From Christensenellaceae bacterium (GTDB taxonomy: Bacteria; Bacillota; Clostridia; Christensenellales; Borkfalkiaceae), in contig JALEKY010000020.1 of NCBI GenBank assembly GCA_022768945.1, positions 62,001-126,000 of the forward strand: a DNA stretch of 64,000 bases, in the 5' to 3' direction. Under the pieces are notes generated by a model. That model worked only from the letters and a program-made list of their open reading frames with translations, was not told the origin of the DNA and did no database searches. A program made the position numbers and the translations under genes. This document shows, piece by piece, positions 9,510 through 18,725 of this stretch (positions are counted from its first letter, which is position 1; each line of letters starts with the position of its first letter).

Positions 9510-11000
9510 ATGTACGTACAATCGAAGAAGATTTCTCCCTGGACGGGGAAAGACTACGTTAGAATAATTTTATACTTTCTGGCTAATTACGTTTTATTGG
9601 GCGGACTTTTCGTCGCCGCGATTTTTTTCAACTGCGACGTATCTCCCGAAAAATTCGTTAATTATTTCGGAAGCGCAAACGGGCTAAATCAGTTTTTATA
9701 CCTGATGCTCGCTTCTTTTCTTATACTCGTAGTATTGTTTTTGTTCTATTTTTTCGAGGACAGGGATTTCATTAAAAAGCCGAAGAACGTTATAATGATG
9801 TTTTCGATTATATACGTTTCGCTTATAATATCCTATTGCATAGGCAAATGGGGCAGCATTTACGCCCGCCCGATAGCTCTTTGCGCGCTTTTGTCCTTGC
9901 TTTTAATAAACAGGCAGACGGCTATTTTTATGAACATTACCATGTGTATGATAATGTTTTTGCTCGATAAATACACGGGCGCGACGTATCTTCAGCATTA
10001 CGCCAACGCCGAATTTTCCGCGCTTCTTATCGGCTTCAGCGCGGGGCTTATAGGTATTTATCTCGTAAGCGGAGTCAATTCGAGAATTAAAGTATTCTTC
10101 ATGGGCTTCGTTATTTCCGTACCGATAATCATAAGTATGTTCGTTTTAGAGGGAATGAATATAAAACAAATTCCCGAAACGCTCCTTACCGGCATAAGCG
10201 CGGGTATCCTTTCCGTTTCGTTCGAAATGGTTTTGTTGCCACTCTTCGAGTTGCTTTTCAATGCGCTCACCGATTACAGACTGAGCGAACTCACCGACCA
10301 CAAGAACAAGCTTTTAAAGAAGTTGATAGAGCTTGCCCCGGGTACGTTCAACCATTCGCTTATTGTTGCGAATTTGGCGGAATCGTGCGCTTCGGCAATA
10401 GGCGAAAGCTCGCAGATAGCGCGTGCCGCGGCATATTATCACGATATAGGTAAAATAGTAAATCCCGCCTTTTTCACGGAAAATCAACAGGGTTCGAGCC
10501 CGCACGACGAGCTGCCCCCCGAACTTTCCGCGCAGATTATCATAAGGCATGCTTCGGACGGAAAGAAGATTTTAAAGAGAAACAGGCTGCCGAGAATCAT
10601 CGAGGATATAGCGGTAGAACACCAAGGCACGATGCCTGTGAGATTCTTCTACGTAAAGGCTTCGAAGATGACCGACGGCGAAATAGACATAAAAGATTTT
10701 TCGTATCCCGGACCTAAACCGCAGAGTAAAATCGCGGCTATAATTATGATAGCGGACGGGTGCGAAGCTAAGGTAAGAACGCTTAAGGACAGGTCGCACG
10801 CGAACGTAGACAGGGCAATAAAAGAGATTATCGAGGAGAGAATGGATATGGAGCAGTTCACCGATTGCGATATCACGCTCAGAGATCTCGACATTATAAG
10901 AAGTACCTTGGTTAACACTTTGGCGGGCGTTTACCACGACAGAGTCGTTTATCCGAAGCTCAAACTCGGGCAGAAAGACAAAATAAAAGTCAACGAATAA
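9510..11000 (+). CDS. 7TM-HD family phosphohydrolase (YqfF/PgpH-like)
   Basis: Multiple TM helices then APGTFNHSLIVANLAE...YYHDIGKI...IADGCEAKVR HD domain. Confidence 0.88.
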   Translation: MYVQSKKISPWTGKDYVRIILYFLANYVLLGGLFVAAIFFNCDVSPEKFVNYFGSANGLNQFLYLMLASFLILVVLFLFYFFEDRDFIKKPKNVIMMFSIIYVSLIISYCIGKWGSIYARPIALCALLSLLLINRQTAIFMNITMCMIMFLLDKYTGATYLQHYANAEFSALLIGFSAGLIGIYLVSGVNSRIKVFFMGFVISVPIIISMFVLEGMNIKQIPETLLTGISAGILSVSFEMVLLPLFELLFNALTDYRLSELTDHKNKLLKKLIELAPGTFNHSLIVANLAESCASAIGESSQIARAAAYYHDIGKIVNPAFFTENQQGSSPHDELPPELSAQIIIRHASDGKKILKRNRLPRIIEDIAVEHQGTMPVRFFYVKASKMTDGEIDIKDFSYPGPKPQSKIAAIIMIADGCEAKVRTLKDRSHANVDRAIKEIIEERMDMEQFTDCDITLRDLDIIRSTLVNTLAGVYHDRVVYPKLKLGQKDKIKVNE

Positions 11001-11070
11001 AAAAGGCGCGCTTTAAGAAGGAAAAGATTTTTCCTCGGTCGGCGCGAAAAGTTTATCGCAAAAGGAATAT

Positions 11071-11574
11071 ATGGACAAAAAAAGCGCAGAAAAGAACAAA
11101 AAAACGGGACTTAAAATTATTGCGGAAAAGAAAGATTTAGTCGATTTTCCGGTTCTTGCCGAAGCCGTATACAACGAGCTCGGTCAGACGGACAAGCTTT
11201 CCGCCGAAGTCGAATTCGTAAGCGAAGAGGAGATATCAGACCTTAACGAAAGGCTGAGGAACGTAAAAGGAGTTACGGACGTGCTGTCTTTCCCGTCGCT
11301 CGACGGAGTCAGAGGGAAAATAATAAAAAAGAAAGATTTTCCGTTCGACGTAGATGCCGGCAGAGTTTTTATCGGATCGATAGCGGTTTGCGTAAAAAGG
11401 GCTAAGGAGCAAGCCGCGGAGTACGGCCACGGCGAGGAGAGAGAGTTTACGTATCTCGTATGTCACGGTCTGTTGCATTTGTTCGGTTACGACCATATGA
11501 CAGACGAGGATAAGGCGGAGATGCGCGCGCTCGAAGAAAAAATAATGAACGCAATCAACGTAACAAGGGATTAA
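11071..11574 (+). CDS. ybeY: rRNA maturation endonuclease YbeY
   Basis: HGLLHLFGYDH zinc motif; TDVLSFPS. Confidence 0.95.
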   Translation: MDKKSAEKNKKTGLKIIAEKKDLVDFPVLAEAVYNELGQTDKLSAEVEFVSEEEISDLNERLRNVKGVTDVLSFPSLDGVRGKIIKKKDFPFDVDAGRVFIGSIAVCVKRAKEQAAEYGHGEEREFTYLVCHGLLHLFGYDHMTDEDKAEMRALEEKIMNAINVTRD

Positions 11575-11577
11575 CTT

Positions 11578-12471
11578 ATGAGAAGCGGTACGGTAGCCGT
11601 AATAGGCAGAGCAAACGCGGGTAAATCAACGCTTATAAACGTAATAGTCGGTGAAAAGGTGGCAATCGTTTCCCCTAAGCCGCAGACGACGAGGGAGAGA
11701 ATTCTCGGCATTCTCACGACCGACGATTATCAGATAGTTTTTGAAGACACGCCGGGTATTTACAAGGCAAAGAACAGGCTTAACGACTTTATGCAACGGC
11801 AGACGAGCGACACGGCAAAGGACGTGGATTTGATTCTTTTCGTCATAGACGGGCACGAAGGCGTTAAGGAAGAGGACCTCGAAACTCTTTCGGCTTATTC
11901 GAAAACGGCTGAAAAAAACGGCGCGAAACTGCTCGTGGCATTTACGAAAACGGATATTATGCCAAAGGAAAAAATACCCTCGGAGTTAGTTAAATTCGCA
12001 GGTATCGAGTGCGAGGGCGTTATTCCCGTTTCCGCAAGAAAGGGCAAAAACGTAAAACAGCTTACCGAAAAAATAGTTTCGCTTCTTCCCGAGGGCGAAA
12101 AGATTTTCGAAGAGGATATAGTTTCGGATAAATCCGAAAAGTTTATGCTCAAAGAAATAATGAGAGAAAAACTCCTTTTAAAGTTCGATAAGGAAATTCC
12201 TCACGGCGTGGCGGTGGTGCTTAACGAGTATAAGATTCGCCCGTCCGGAACGGCGGAAGTCAATCTCGATATTATTTGCGAAAAGCAGAACCACAAAGCC
12301 ATTTTGATAGGAAAGCAAGGCGCCGCGTTAAAAGAAGTAAGCTCGTTTGCGAGGGAGAGTATGGAAAAATTCCTCGGCAGAAAAGTTTTCCTTACCGTTT
12401 ACGTCAAGGTTAAAGAGAATTGGCGGGATAATCCGTTGCTTCTTACCGAGTACGGTTATAAAGAACAATAA
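11578..12471 (+). CDS. era: GTPase Era
   Basis: GRANAGKSTLINVIVGEKVAIVSPKPQTTRERILGI, DTPGI, C-terminal KH domain. Confidence 0.96.
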   Translation: MRSGTVAVIGRANAGKSTLINVIVGEKVAIVSPKPQTTRERILGILTTDDYQIVFEDTPGIYKAKNRLNDFMQRQTSDTAKDVDLILFVIDGHEGVKEEDLETLSAYSKTAEKNGAKLLVAFTKTDIMPKEKIPSELVKFAGIECEGVIPVSARKGKNVKQLTEKIVSLLPEGEKIFEEDIVSDKSEKFMLKEIMREKLLLKFDKEIPHGVAVVLNEYKIRPSGTAEVNLDIICEKQNHKAILIGKQGAALKEVSSFARESMEKFLGRKVFLTVYVKVKENWRDNPLLLTEYGYKEQ

Positions 12472-12506
12472 AAAACAACTCAAAGATAAACAAAGAGGTT
12501 TAATAT

Positions 12507-14297
12507 ATGAAAAATTTTACATCCGACAGTTTACGTGAAACATATCTTTCGTTTTTCGAGAGTAAGGGACACAAAAGAATTCCTTCGGCTTCTCTTATCC
12601 CCGAAAACGATCCCACGGTTTTGTTTACCACTGCGGGAATGCACCCGCTGGTTCCCTATCTTTTAGGCGAAAAACACCCCGCGGGCGTAAGGCTTACCGA
12701 CGTTCAGAAATGCGTTCGTACGGGCGATATCGACGAGGTAGGCGACGACAAACACTGCACGTTCTTCGAAATGCTCGGCAACTGGTCGCTCGGAGATTAT
12801 TTCAAAAAAGAAATGATTCCCTGGAGCTTTGAATTCTTAACTTCCGAAAAATATCTCGGAATTCCGGTGGATGAGCTTGCCGTTTCCGTTTTCGAGGGAG
12901 ACGACGCCGTTCCCCGCGACAGCGAAGCTGCGGAACTCTGGGAAAAGTGCGGAGTTAAAAAGGAAAATATTTATTTCCTGCCGAGAAGCGCGAACTGGTG
13001 GGGACCTGCCGGACTTACCGGACCGTGCGGCCCCGATACGGAAATGCATATTATAAGGAAGCCCAAGTGTTCCCCGGGGTGCAATCCTTCGTGCGATTGC
13101 GGCGCGTTTATGGAAATCTGGAACGACGTGTTCATGCAGTACAACAAGAACGAACAGGGCGGCTACGAACCTCTTAAACAGAAAAACGTCGATACCGGTA
13201 TGGGGCTCGAAAGAACGCTTTGCATAATGACCGGAGCGAAAACGGTTTACGATACCGACCTTTTCGCGGACGCCATCGCGCTGCTCGACGAGCTTACCGG
13301 CAAGCATTATCAGGACGACGCCGAAACGACCAAGGCGTACAGAATAGTCCTCGACCATACGAGAACGGCTACTTTCCTTCTCGGAGATACAAAGGGAATA
13401 GTTCCCTCCAACACCGATCAGGGCTACGTTTTGAGAAGACTTATCCGCCGCGCCGTAAGGTTCGGAAGAAAAATCAATCTTCCCGAGGGCGGTCTTAAAA
13501 AACTCGCTATGGTTTTTGTTGAAAAATACAAAGACGTATATCCCGAATTAAAGGAAAACGAGCAGAAGATAGTAACCGAACTCACCGCGGAAGAAGAGAA
13601 GTTCTCCAAAACGCTCGAGGGCGGTCTTAAAGAATTCAATAAAGTAATAACCCATATTCAGGGCAACGTGTTCCCCGGAAAAACCGCGTTCAGATTGTAC
13701 GACACCTACGGATTCCCGGTGGAAATCACCGAAGAACTTGCGAAAGAGCAGGGTTTCACCGTGGATAAAGAGGGCTATGAAAACGCGTTCAAGGAACATC
13801 AGGCTAAATCGCACGCGGGCAGCGAGCAGAAATTCGCTTGCGGTCTTGCCGACCATAAGGAAGAAACAACCCGTCTTCACACGGCAACTCACCTTCTCCA
13901 CGCGGCGCTTAAAAAAGTGCTTTCCGACGACGTTCAGCAGAAAGGCTCCAACATTACCGAAGAAAGACTTCGTTTCGACTTCAACTTCCCCCGCCCGATG
14001 ACGCAGGAAGAAATCAAAGCCGTAGAGGATATGGTAAACGACGTTATAGCTAAGGATATTCCCGTAGTTATGAAGGAGATGTCCGTTGACGAAGCCAAGG
14101 CGGAGGGCTACCTCGGCTTGTTCTCCTCTAAATACGGCGACGTTGTTAAAACTTACTCGATAGGAGATTTCTCAAAGGAGATTTGCGGCGGACCGCACGC
14201 GGCAAGAACGGGCGAGCTCGGCAAGTTTAAAATCGTCAAAGAGCAGTCTTCTTCCGCCGGGATCAGAAGAATTAAAGCCGTTCTGGAAAAACAATAA
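12507..14297 (+). CDS. alaS: Alanine--tRNA ligase, short form (596 aa)
   Basis: FFESKGHKRIPSASLIPENDPTVLFTTAGMHPLVPYLLGEKHP; HTATHLLHAAL and CGGPHAARTGELG editing-domain metal motifs; ends directly after the AlaX-like domain. Confidence 0.93.
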   Translation: MKNFTSDSLRETYLSFFESKGHKRIPSASLIPENDPTVLFTTAGMHPLVPYLLGEKHPAGVRLTDVQKCVRTGDIDEVGDDKHCTFFEMLGNWSLGDYFKKEMIPWSFEFLTSEKYLGIPVDELAVSVFEGDDAVPRDSEAAELWEKCGVKKENIYFLPRSANWWGPAGLTGPCGPDTEMHIIRKPKCSPGCNPSCDCGAFMEIWNDVFMQYNKNEQGGYEPLKQKNVDTGMGLERTLCIMTGAKTVYDTDLFADAIALLDELTGKHYQDDAETTKAYRIVLDHTRTATFLLGDTKGIVPSNTDQGYVLRRLIRRAVRFGRKINLPEGGLKKLAMVFVEKYKDVYPELKENEQKIVTELTAEEEKFSKTLEGGLKEFNKVITHIQGNVFPGKTAFRLYDTYGFPVEITEELAKEQGFTVDKEGYENAFKEHQAKSHAGSEQKFACGLADHKEETTRLHTATHLLHAALKKVLSDDVQQKGSNITEERLRFDFNFPRPMTQEEIKAVEDMVNDVIAKDIPVVMKEMSVDEAKAEGYLGLFSSKYGDVVKTYSIGDFSKEICGGPHAARTGELGKFKIVKEQSSSAGIRRIKAVLEKQ

Positions 14298-14370
14298 ATT
14301 TATACTGCCGCCGATTTTTAACGTTCGCTCGTACGGGTTTTAAAAATTCGTAGTCGGCGGGCGATGACCG

Positions 14371-14397
14371 AGGGGCTTATCAAAAAAGCCCCTTTTT
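14371..14397 (+). terminator. Rho-independent terminator after alaS
   Basis: AGGGGCTTatcaaaaAAGCCCCT + TTTT. Confidence 0.8.
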
Positions 14398-14418
14398 CAC
14401 ACAAAAAACGAGGTAAAA

Positions 14419-15045
14419 ATGGTTGAAAGCTATCTGAGCGTGGGAGGAGAAAGTATATCCGAAACGATAATCGAACGCTCGAAATTCATAACGAGAATAA
14501 CGAGAATTTCCGGCGAGGACGAGGCGAGAGAGTTTATCGAGAGGGTGAGAAAAACTCATTCGGACGCTACGCACAACTGCTATGCCTACGTGGCGAGCGA
14601 GGACGGAAACGTTATCAAATTTTCGGACGACGGCGAACCTCAGGGGACGGCGGGTATGCCCATGCTCGACGTTTTGAGAAACAGAAAAATCATGATGACG
14701 GCGGCGGTCGTCACAAGATATTTCGGCGGAGTGAAGCTCGGCGCGGGCGGGCTTGTGAGGGCGTATTCGGGTTGCGTAGCAGAGCTTCTGAATAAGTCCG
14801 AGATAGTTTCGAACGAGCTGTCCTCCGAAATCGAAGCGGAGGTTTCCTACGATTTATATCCGCTTTTTTTAAAATACGTCGTAGGGAAAAAAGTCAAAGT
14901 TTTGTCGAGTGATTTTTCCGAAAACGTGTCGATAATCTGCGTTTTACCGCGTTTATACGAAAAAGAGTTTTGCGACGGGCTTAAAGATTATCTTCTCGGC
15001 AAAGTGAAAATCGAAAAAAACAAGGAGTATTTTTTCAGCTACTGA
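14419..15045 (+). CDS. YigZ/IMPACT family protein
   Basis: SKFITRITRI...THNCYAYV...DDGEPQGTAGMPMLDVL...VVTRYFGGVKLGAGGLVRAYS. Confidence 0.93.
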   Translation: MVESYLSVGGESISETIIERSKFITRITRISGEDEAREFIERVRKTHSDATHNCYAYVASEDGNVIKFSDDGEPQGTAGMPMLDVLRNRKIMMTAAVVTRYFGGVKLGAGGLVRAYSGCVAELLNKSEIVSNELSSEIEAEVSYDLYPLFLKYVVGKKVKVLSSDFSENVSIICVLPRLYEKEFCDGLKDYLLGKVKIEKNKEYFFSY

Positions 15046-15046
15046 T

Positions 15047-15673
15047 ATGAAAACGATTACCGCGATAACTCCGCAGAAAAAATCTCCGGACAGATGCAAT
15101 ATTTTCCTCGACGGCGAATTTTTTTGCGGAATGAGTCTGATTGTCGTTATGAAAAACCGACTTAAAGCCGGAATGAAAATCGACGCTTCGCGCATAGAGG
15201 AAATTCAGCTCGAAACGGAAAAGAACGAGGCTCTCGATAAGGCAATGACGCTTCTTTCTTCATACGAAAAAACGGAAAAACAGGTGCGTGACTATCTTAA
15301 AGAGAAGGGCTATACCCCTCTCGTGATTTCATACGTAACGGACAAGCTCGGTGAGTACGGGTTTGTTTCGGACGAGAGCTACGCCATGCGTTACGCCGAC
15401 GCGTATGCCAAAAAGAAAGGCGCAAAGCTTATAGCTTTGGAATTGAAAAGGAAAGGAGTTTCGGAAGAAACCGCTGTCAGCGCAACGGAAAAGTTGGGCG
15501 ATCAGACGGAGTTTGCCGTAGCGATAGCCGAAAAGTACGTAAAAAATAAGCCGCTTGATATAAAAACCAAGCAAAAACTTTACAGACATTTGCTTTCGAA
15601 AGGCTTTTCTTACGACGAAGTGCAGTCGGCAACGGATAGGATGTTCGGATATTCGGACGACGAAAACGATTGA
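15047..15673 (+). CDS. recX: Regulatory protein RecX
   Basis: LLSSYEKTEKQVRDYLKEKGYTPLVISYVTDKLGEYGFVSDESYAMRYADAYAKKKGAKLIALELKRKGV. Confidence 0.88.
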   Translation: MKTITAITPQKKSPDRCNIFLDGEFFCGMSLIVVMKNRLKAGMKIDASRIEEIQLETEKNEALDKAMTLLSSYEKTEKQVRDYLKEKGYTPLVISYVTDKLGEYGFVSDESYAMRYADAYAKKKGAKLIALELKRKGVSEETAVSATEKLGDQTEFAVAIAEKYVKNKPLDIKTKQKLYRHLLSKGFSYDEVQSATDRMFGYSDDEND

Positions 15674-15699
15674 ATTTAAAAAGCTCGTGTAGCGGTGCC

Positions 15700-15731
15700 C
15701 GTGGGGAATTTTAAGTTCTCCACGTTTTTTT
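15700..15731 (+). terminator. Rho-independent terminator after recX
   Basis: cGTGGGGAA-ttttaag-TTCTCCACg + T-run. Confidence 0.8.
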
Positions 15732-15951
15732 ATGTTTTTTTTTGAGAAAAGCTCATTTTGGCAATCGACGCGTTGTATGAGCTCGAGGAGGCTGATATAG
15801 TATATAATAATCGTTTAAAACATATAATTAGTTACGTGGGAAATTTGTTGCGCGGACGATAATTTTTATTTCTTTTTTAAAAATTTACAAACGGGCGAAA
15901 AGCACTTGTAAAACCGCGCGCGATGTTGTAAAATATAAGGAGATAGTATAA

Positions 15952-16860
15952 GTGGACATTTACGCTTCTTTCGACGAACTATTAAACAGAGAGGGAATAA
16001 AATTTGCCGTGGCGGAAAATCTTTCCGCACATTCCACTATTTGCCTTGGCGGCAGCGCGGACAGGGCGGTATTTCCGTCTTGCGCGGCGGAACTTCTCAA
16101 AACTATCGATTTTGCAAAGAAGTGCGGCGTCAAACGTGTGGTCGCGGGCTATGGCAGCAACACGCTGTATTCGGACGCGGGCTATCGTGGCGCGGTTGTT
16201 TTTACTCGCGGACTCAACGAAATCTATATAGAAAAAGTTGTCGGAGAAGACGTGTTCGTTCGGGCGATGTGCGGAGCCTCGCTTTCTTCTCTTACCGCGT
16301 TTTGTCTTAAAGAAAAGATAGGCGGGCTGGAATTTCTGTCGGGAATTCCCGGCAGCGTCGGCGGCGCGGTAATAATGAACGCCGGGTGCTTTGACGAAGA
16401 AATATCCGGAAAAGTTTGTTCCGTCTATGCGGAAACGAACGGAAAGATAAAAGAACTTTTCAATAAGGATTGCGGCTTCACATACAGAAAAAGTCGGTTG
16501 AAAGAGCAAGGGGCTACGGTAATAAGCGCCCTTTTTCGCACAAAAACAGCCGATTCCGATATTATAAAGCGCAAGCTTTTGTATTATCGCGACAGGAGAA
16601 GCAATCAGCCCAAGGGAAAGAGTCTCGGCTCGGTTTTTAAAAACGACGGGATACAGTCGGCAAAGATTATAGACGATTGCGGGCTTAAGGGGCTGCGCGT
16701 CGGCGGAGCGTTTGTTTCAGCCGTCCACGCCAACTTTATAATAAACGACGGCACGGCTTCCTCGCGCGACGTTTCCGACCTTATCGAATACGTAAAAACC
16801 ATGGTAAAGGCGCGCGTCGGTATTTCCCTTAAAGAGGAAATAGAGTACGTGGGGGAATGA
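15952..16860 (+). CDS. murB: UDP-N-acetylmuramate dehydrogenase
   Basis: GTG start; GYGSNTLYSDAGYRGAVVF, GIPGSVGGAVIMNAGCF, YRDRRSNQPKGKSLGSVFKN. Confidence 0.95.
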   Translation: MDIYASFDELLNREGIKFAVAENLSAHSTICLGGSADRAVFPSCAAELLKTIDFAKKCGVKRVVAGYGSNTLYSDAGYRGAVVFTRGLNEIYIEKVVGEDVFVRAMCGASLSSLTAFCLKEKIGGLEFLSGIPGSVGGAVIMNAGCFDEEISGKVCSVYAETNGKIKELFNKDCGFTYRKSRLKEQGATVISALFRTKTADSDIIKRKLLYYRDRRSNQPKGKSLGSVFKNDGIQSAKIIDDCGLKGLRVGGAFVSAVHANFIINDGTASSRDVSDLIEYVKTMVKARVGISLKEEIEYVGE

Positions 16861-16927
16861 TTATTTCATAAAAGCAATGCTCGGCTTTTGCGACGAATTC
16901 GCCGGGCGACGTTTTCGGAGAGATAAA

Positions 16928-17692
16928 ATGGAGATAATTGCGGATTATCACACTCATACGACATACAGCCACGGCACGGGCAGCGTTTCAGACAACGCTC
17001 TCTCTGCAAAAGAAAAAGGTTTAAAGGAAATCGCTATATCCGATCATGGGTTCGCGCACCCCTTTTTCGGACTGAAAAAAAGCAAACTTCCGTTTTTAAA
17101 AAAAGATTGCGAATCTGCAACCGAAAAGACGGGGGTGAACGTTCTCGTCGGCATCGAAAGTAATCTGCTTTCGGAAAAAGGCGACCTCGATCTTAACGAA
17201 GATTTATATGAATACTTCGACGTTTTTCTTGCGGGAATTCACGTTTGCGTAAAGTACAAAACGGCTGCGGCTCTCTGTAAATTCGGTATAACTTCTCCGA
17301 TTATATACAAAAACGGTGGAGAGCCGAGCGAAAAGCTCAAAGCGTTTACAACCAAAGCTTACGTTAACGCAATCGAGAAAAATCCTATCGACGCGATAAC
17401 CCATTTAAACTATCGCGCGTTCGCAAATGTAAAGGAAATTGCCGATTGCTGCAGGATAAACGGCACTTATATAGAAATAAACACAAAAAAATCTCATATG
17501 ACGGACGAGCAGTGGAAGGAAGTTTATTCCACAGGCGTGAACTTTATCATCGGTTCGGACGCTCATTCGCCTGACAGAGTTGGCGACGATAAATCGGCAA
17601 TCGAGCTTATCGACAGACTCGGTTTTGACAGGGCTCGGGTGCATAACATAGACAGACTTCCCGATTTCAGATTTAAAAAATACAAAGGTTGA
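16928..17692 (+). CDS. PHP domain phosphoesterase
   Basis: IIADYHTHTTYSHGTGSVSDNALSAKEKGLKEIAISDHGFAH ... IIGSDAHSPDRVGD. Confidence 0.88.
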   Translation: MEIIADYHTHTTYSHGTGSVSDNALSAKEKGLKEIAISDHGFAHPFFGLKKSKLPFLKKDCESATEKTGVNVLVGIESNLLSEKGDLDLNEDLYEYFDVFLAGIHVCVKYKTAAALCKFGITSPIIYKNGGEPSEKLKAFTTKAYVNAIEKNPIDAITHLNYRAFANVKEIADCCRINGTYIEINTKKSHMTDEQWKEVYSTGVNFIIGSDAHSPDRVGDDKSAIELIDRLGFDRARVHNIDRLPDFRFKKYKG

Positions 17693-17700
17693 GCGCGAGA

Positions 17701-18639
17701 ATGAATTTTACGAAAAGAATTAAAGAAGAGCTGACGGGGGAAACGTTTCAGTCGTCGTGCTGCAAAGCCGCGTGCCTTTCCGCATTTTTAAGGACGAGCG
17801 GCTCGATTTTAACCCGCGGCGGACTTATAGGCTTTTCGTTTTTTACCGAAAACGAGAAGGTTGCGGGTTTCTTCAATAAAATAATCAAAGATTTGTACGG
17901 CATAGACGGCGTTTATTCGGGGAAGAATTCCGGAGGGAAGGATAAAATCACCTGCGAATACGTTGGCGAAAATACTTTCGGCGCTTTAATCGAACTGGGT
18001 ATTTTAGTTGCGGGCGAAAACGGCGTAGGCGTGGAAATGGGTGTGGACAAGTACCTCATCGAAACGGAATGCTGCAAGCGGGCATACGTTTGCGGCGCGT
18101 TTTTAGGCGGCGGCAGTTGCACTATCCCGAACGAAAAAGCCGCCAAAAACACGGGTTATCACCTCGAATTCGTTTTTTCGTATTACGAAACCGCGCATGC
18201 TTTTTCCGAACTTCTGGCAGAGTTCGATATTATCGCGAAGCTTATAGAGAGAAAGAAAAGTTTTGTCGTATACGTAAAGAGCAACGAGGAAATTCAGGAG
18301 ATTTTAACGCTTATCGGCGCGGAGAAATGTTCGCTCGCTCTTGCCGAAACGGTCATCATAAAAGATTACAGCAACAACGCGAACAGAAAGAGCAACTGCG
18401 ACCTCGGCAACATAAACAAGCAGATAGAAGCGGCGGAAAGGCAGATAGCCGCGATAAACGCGATTAAAGAAACAATCGGGCTCGAAGCTCTTAAAAAAGA
18501 ACTTTTCGACGTGTGCGAGCTGAGGCTTTCGGACGAGTTTTTAACGCTCGAGGAAATGTCTGAAAAACTCGGCGTAAGCAAAAGTTGCGTAAACCACAGA
18601 ATGCGCAAAATAATAGAAATAGCAAACAGTGTTTCTTAG
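17701..18639 (+). CDS. whiA: DNA-binding protein WhiA
   Basis: N-terminal LAGLIDADG-like fold (AYVCGAFLGGGSCTIP) and C-terminal HTH LTLEEMSEKLGVSKSCVNHRMRKI. Confidence 0.92.
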   Translation: MNFTKRIKEELTGETFQSSCCKAACLSAFLRTSGSILTRGGLIGFSFFTENEKVAGFFNKIIKDLYGIDGVYSGKNSGGKDKITCEYVGENTFGALIELGILVAGENGVGVEMGVDKYLIETECCKRAYVCGAFLGGGSCTIPNEKAAKNTGYHLEFVFSYYETAHAFSELLAEFDIIAKLIERKKSFVVYVKSNEEIQEILTLIGAEKCSLALAETVIIKDYSNNANRKSNCDLGNINKQIEAAERQIAAINAIKETIGLEALKKELFDVCELRLSDEFLTLEEMSEKLGVSKSCVNHRMRKIIEIANSVS

Positions 18640-18725
18640 AAAAAGAACGGCATTTACCGAAAGCGGACGATAAATGCGACTTCAACCAAAAAAAGACGGA
18701 TTACAATCACGGACAGGAAAAACAA

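Noticed and set aside
12472-12506. Possible T-box upstream of alaS
   Set aside because: Only 35 bp between era and alaS, no room for a T-box leader
15674-15740. Considered as a small RNA (6S-like) after recX
   Set aside because: Only a simple terminator hairpin is supported; no 6S-type bulged structure
15740-15860. Short open frame EKLILAIDALYELEEADIVYNNRLKHIISYVGNLLRGR between recX and murB
   Set aside because: No RBS or convincing start; too short to support as a gene, though it reads like a possible gene fragment
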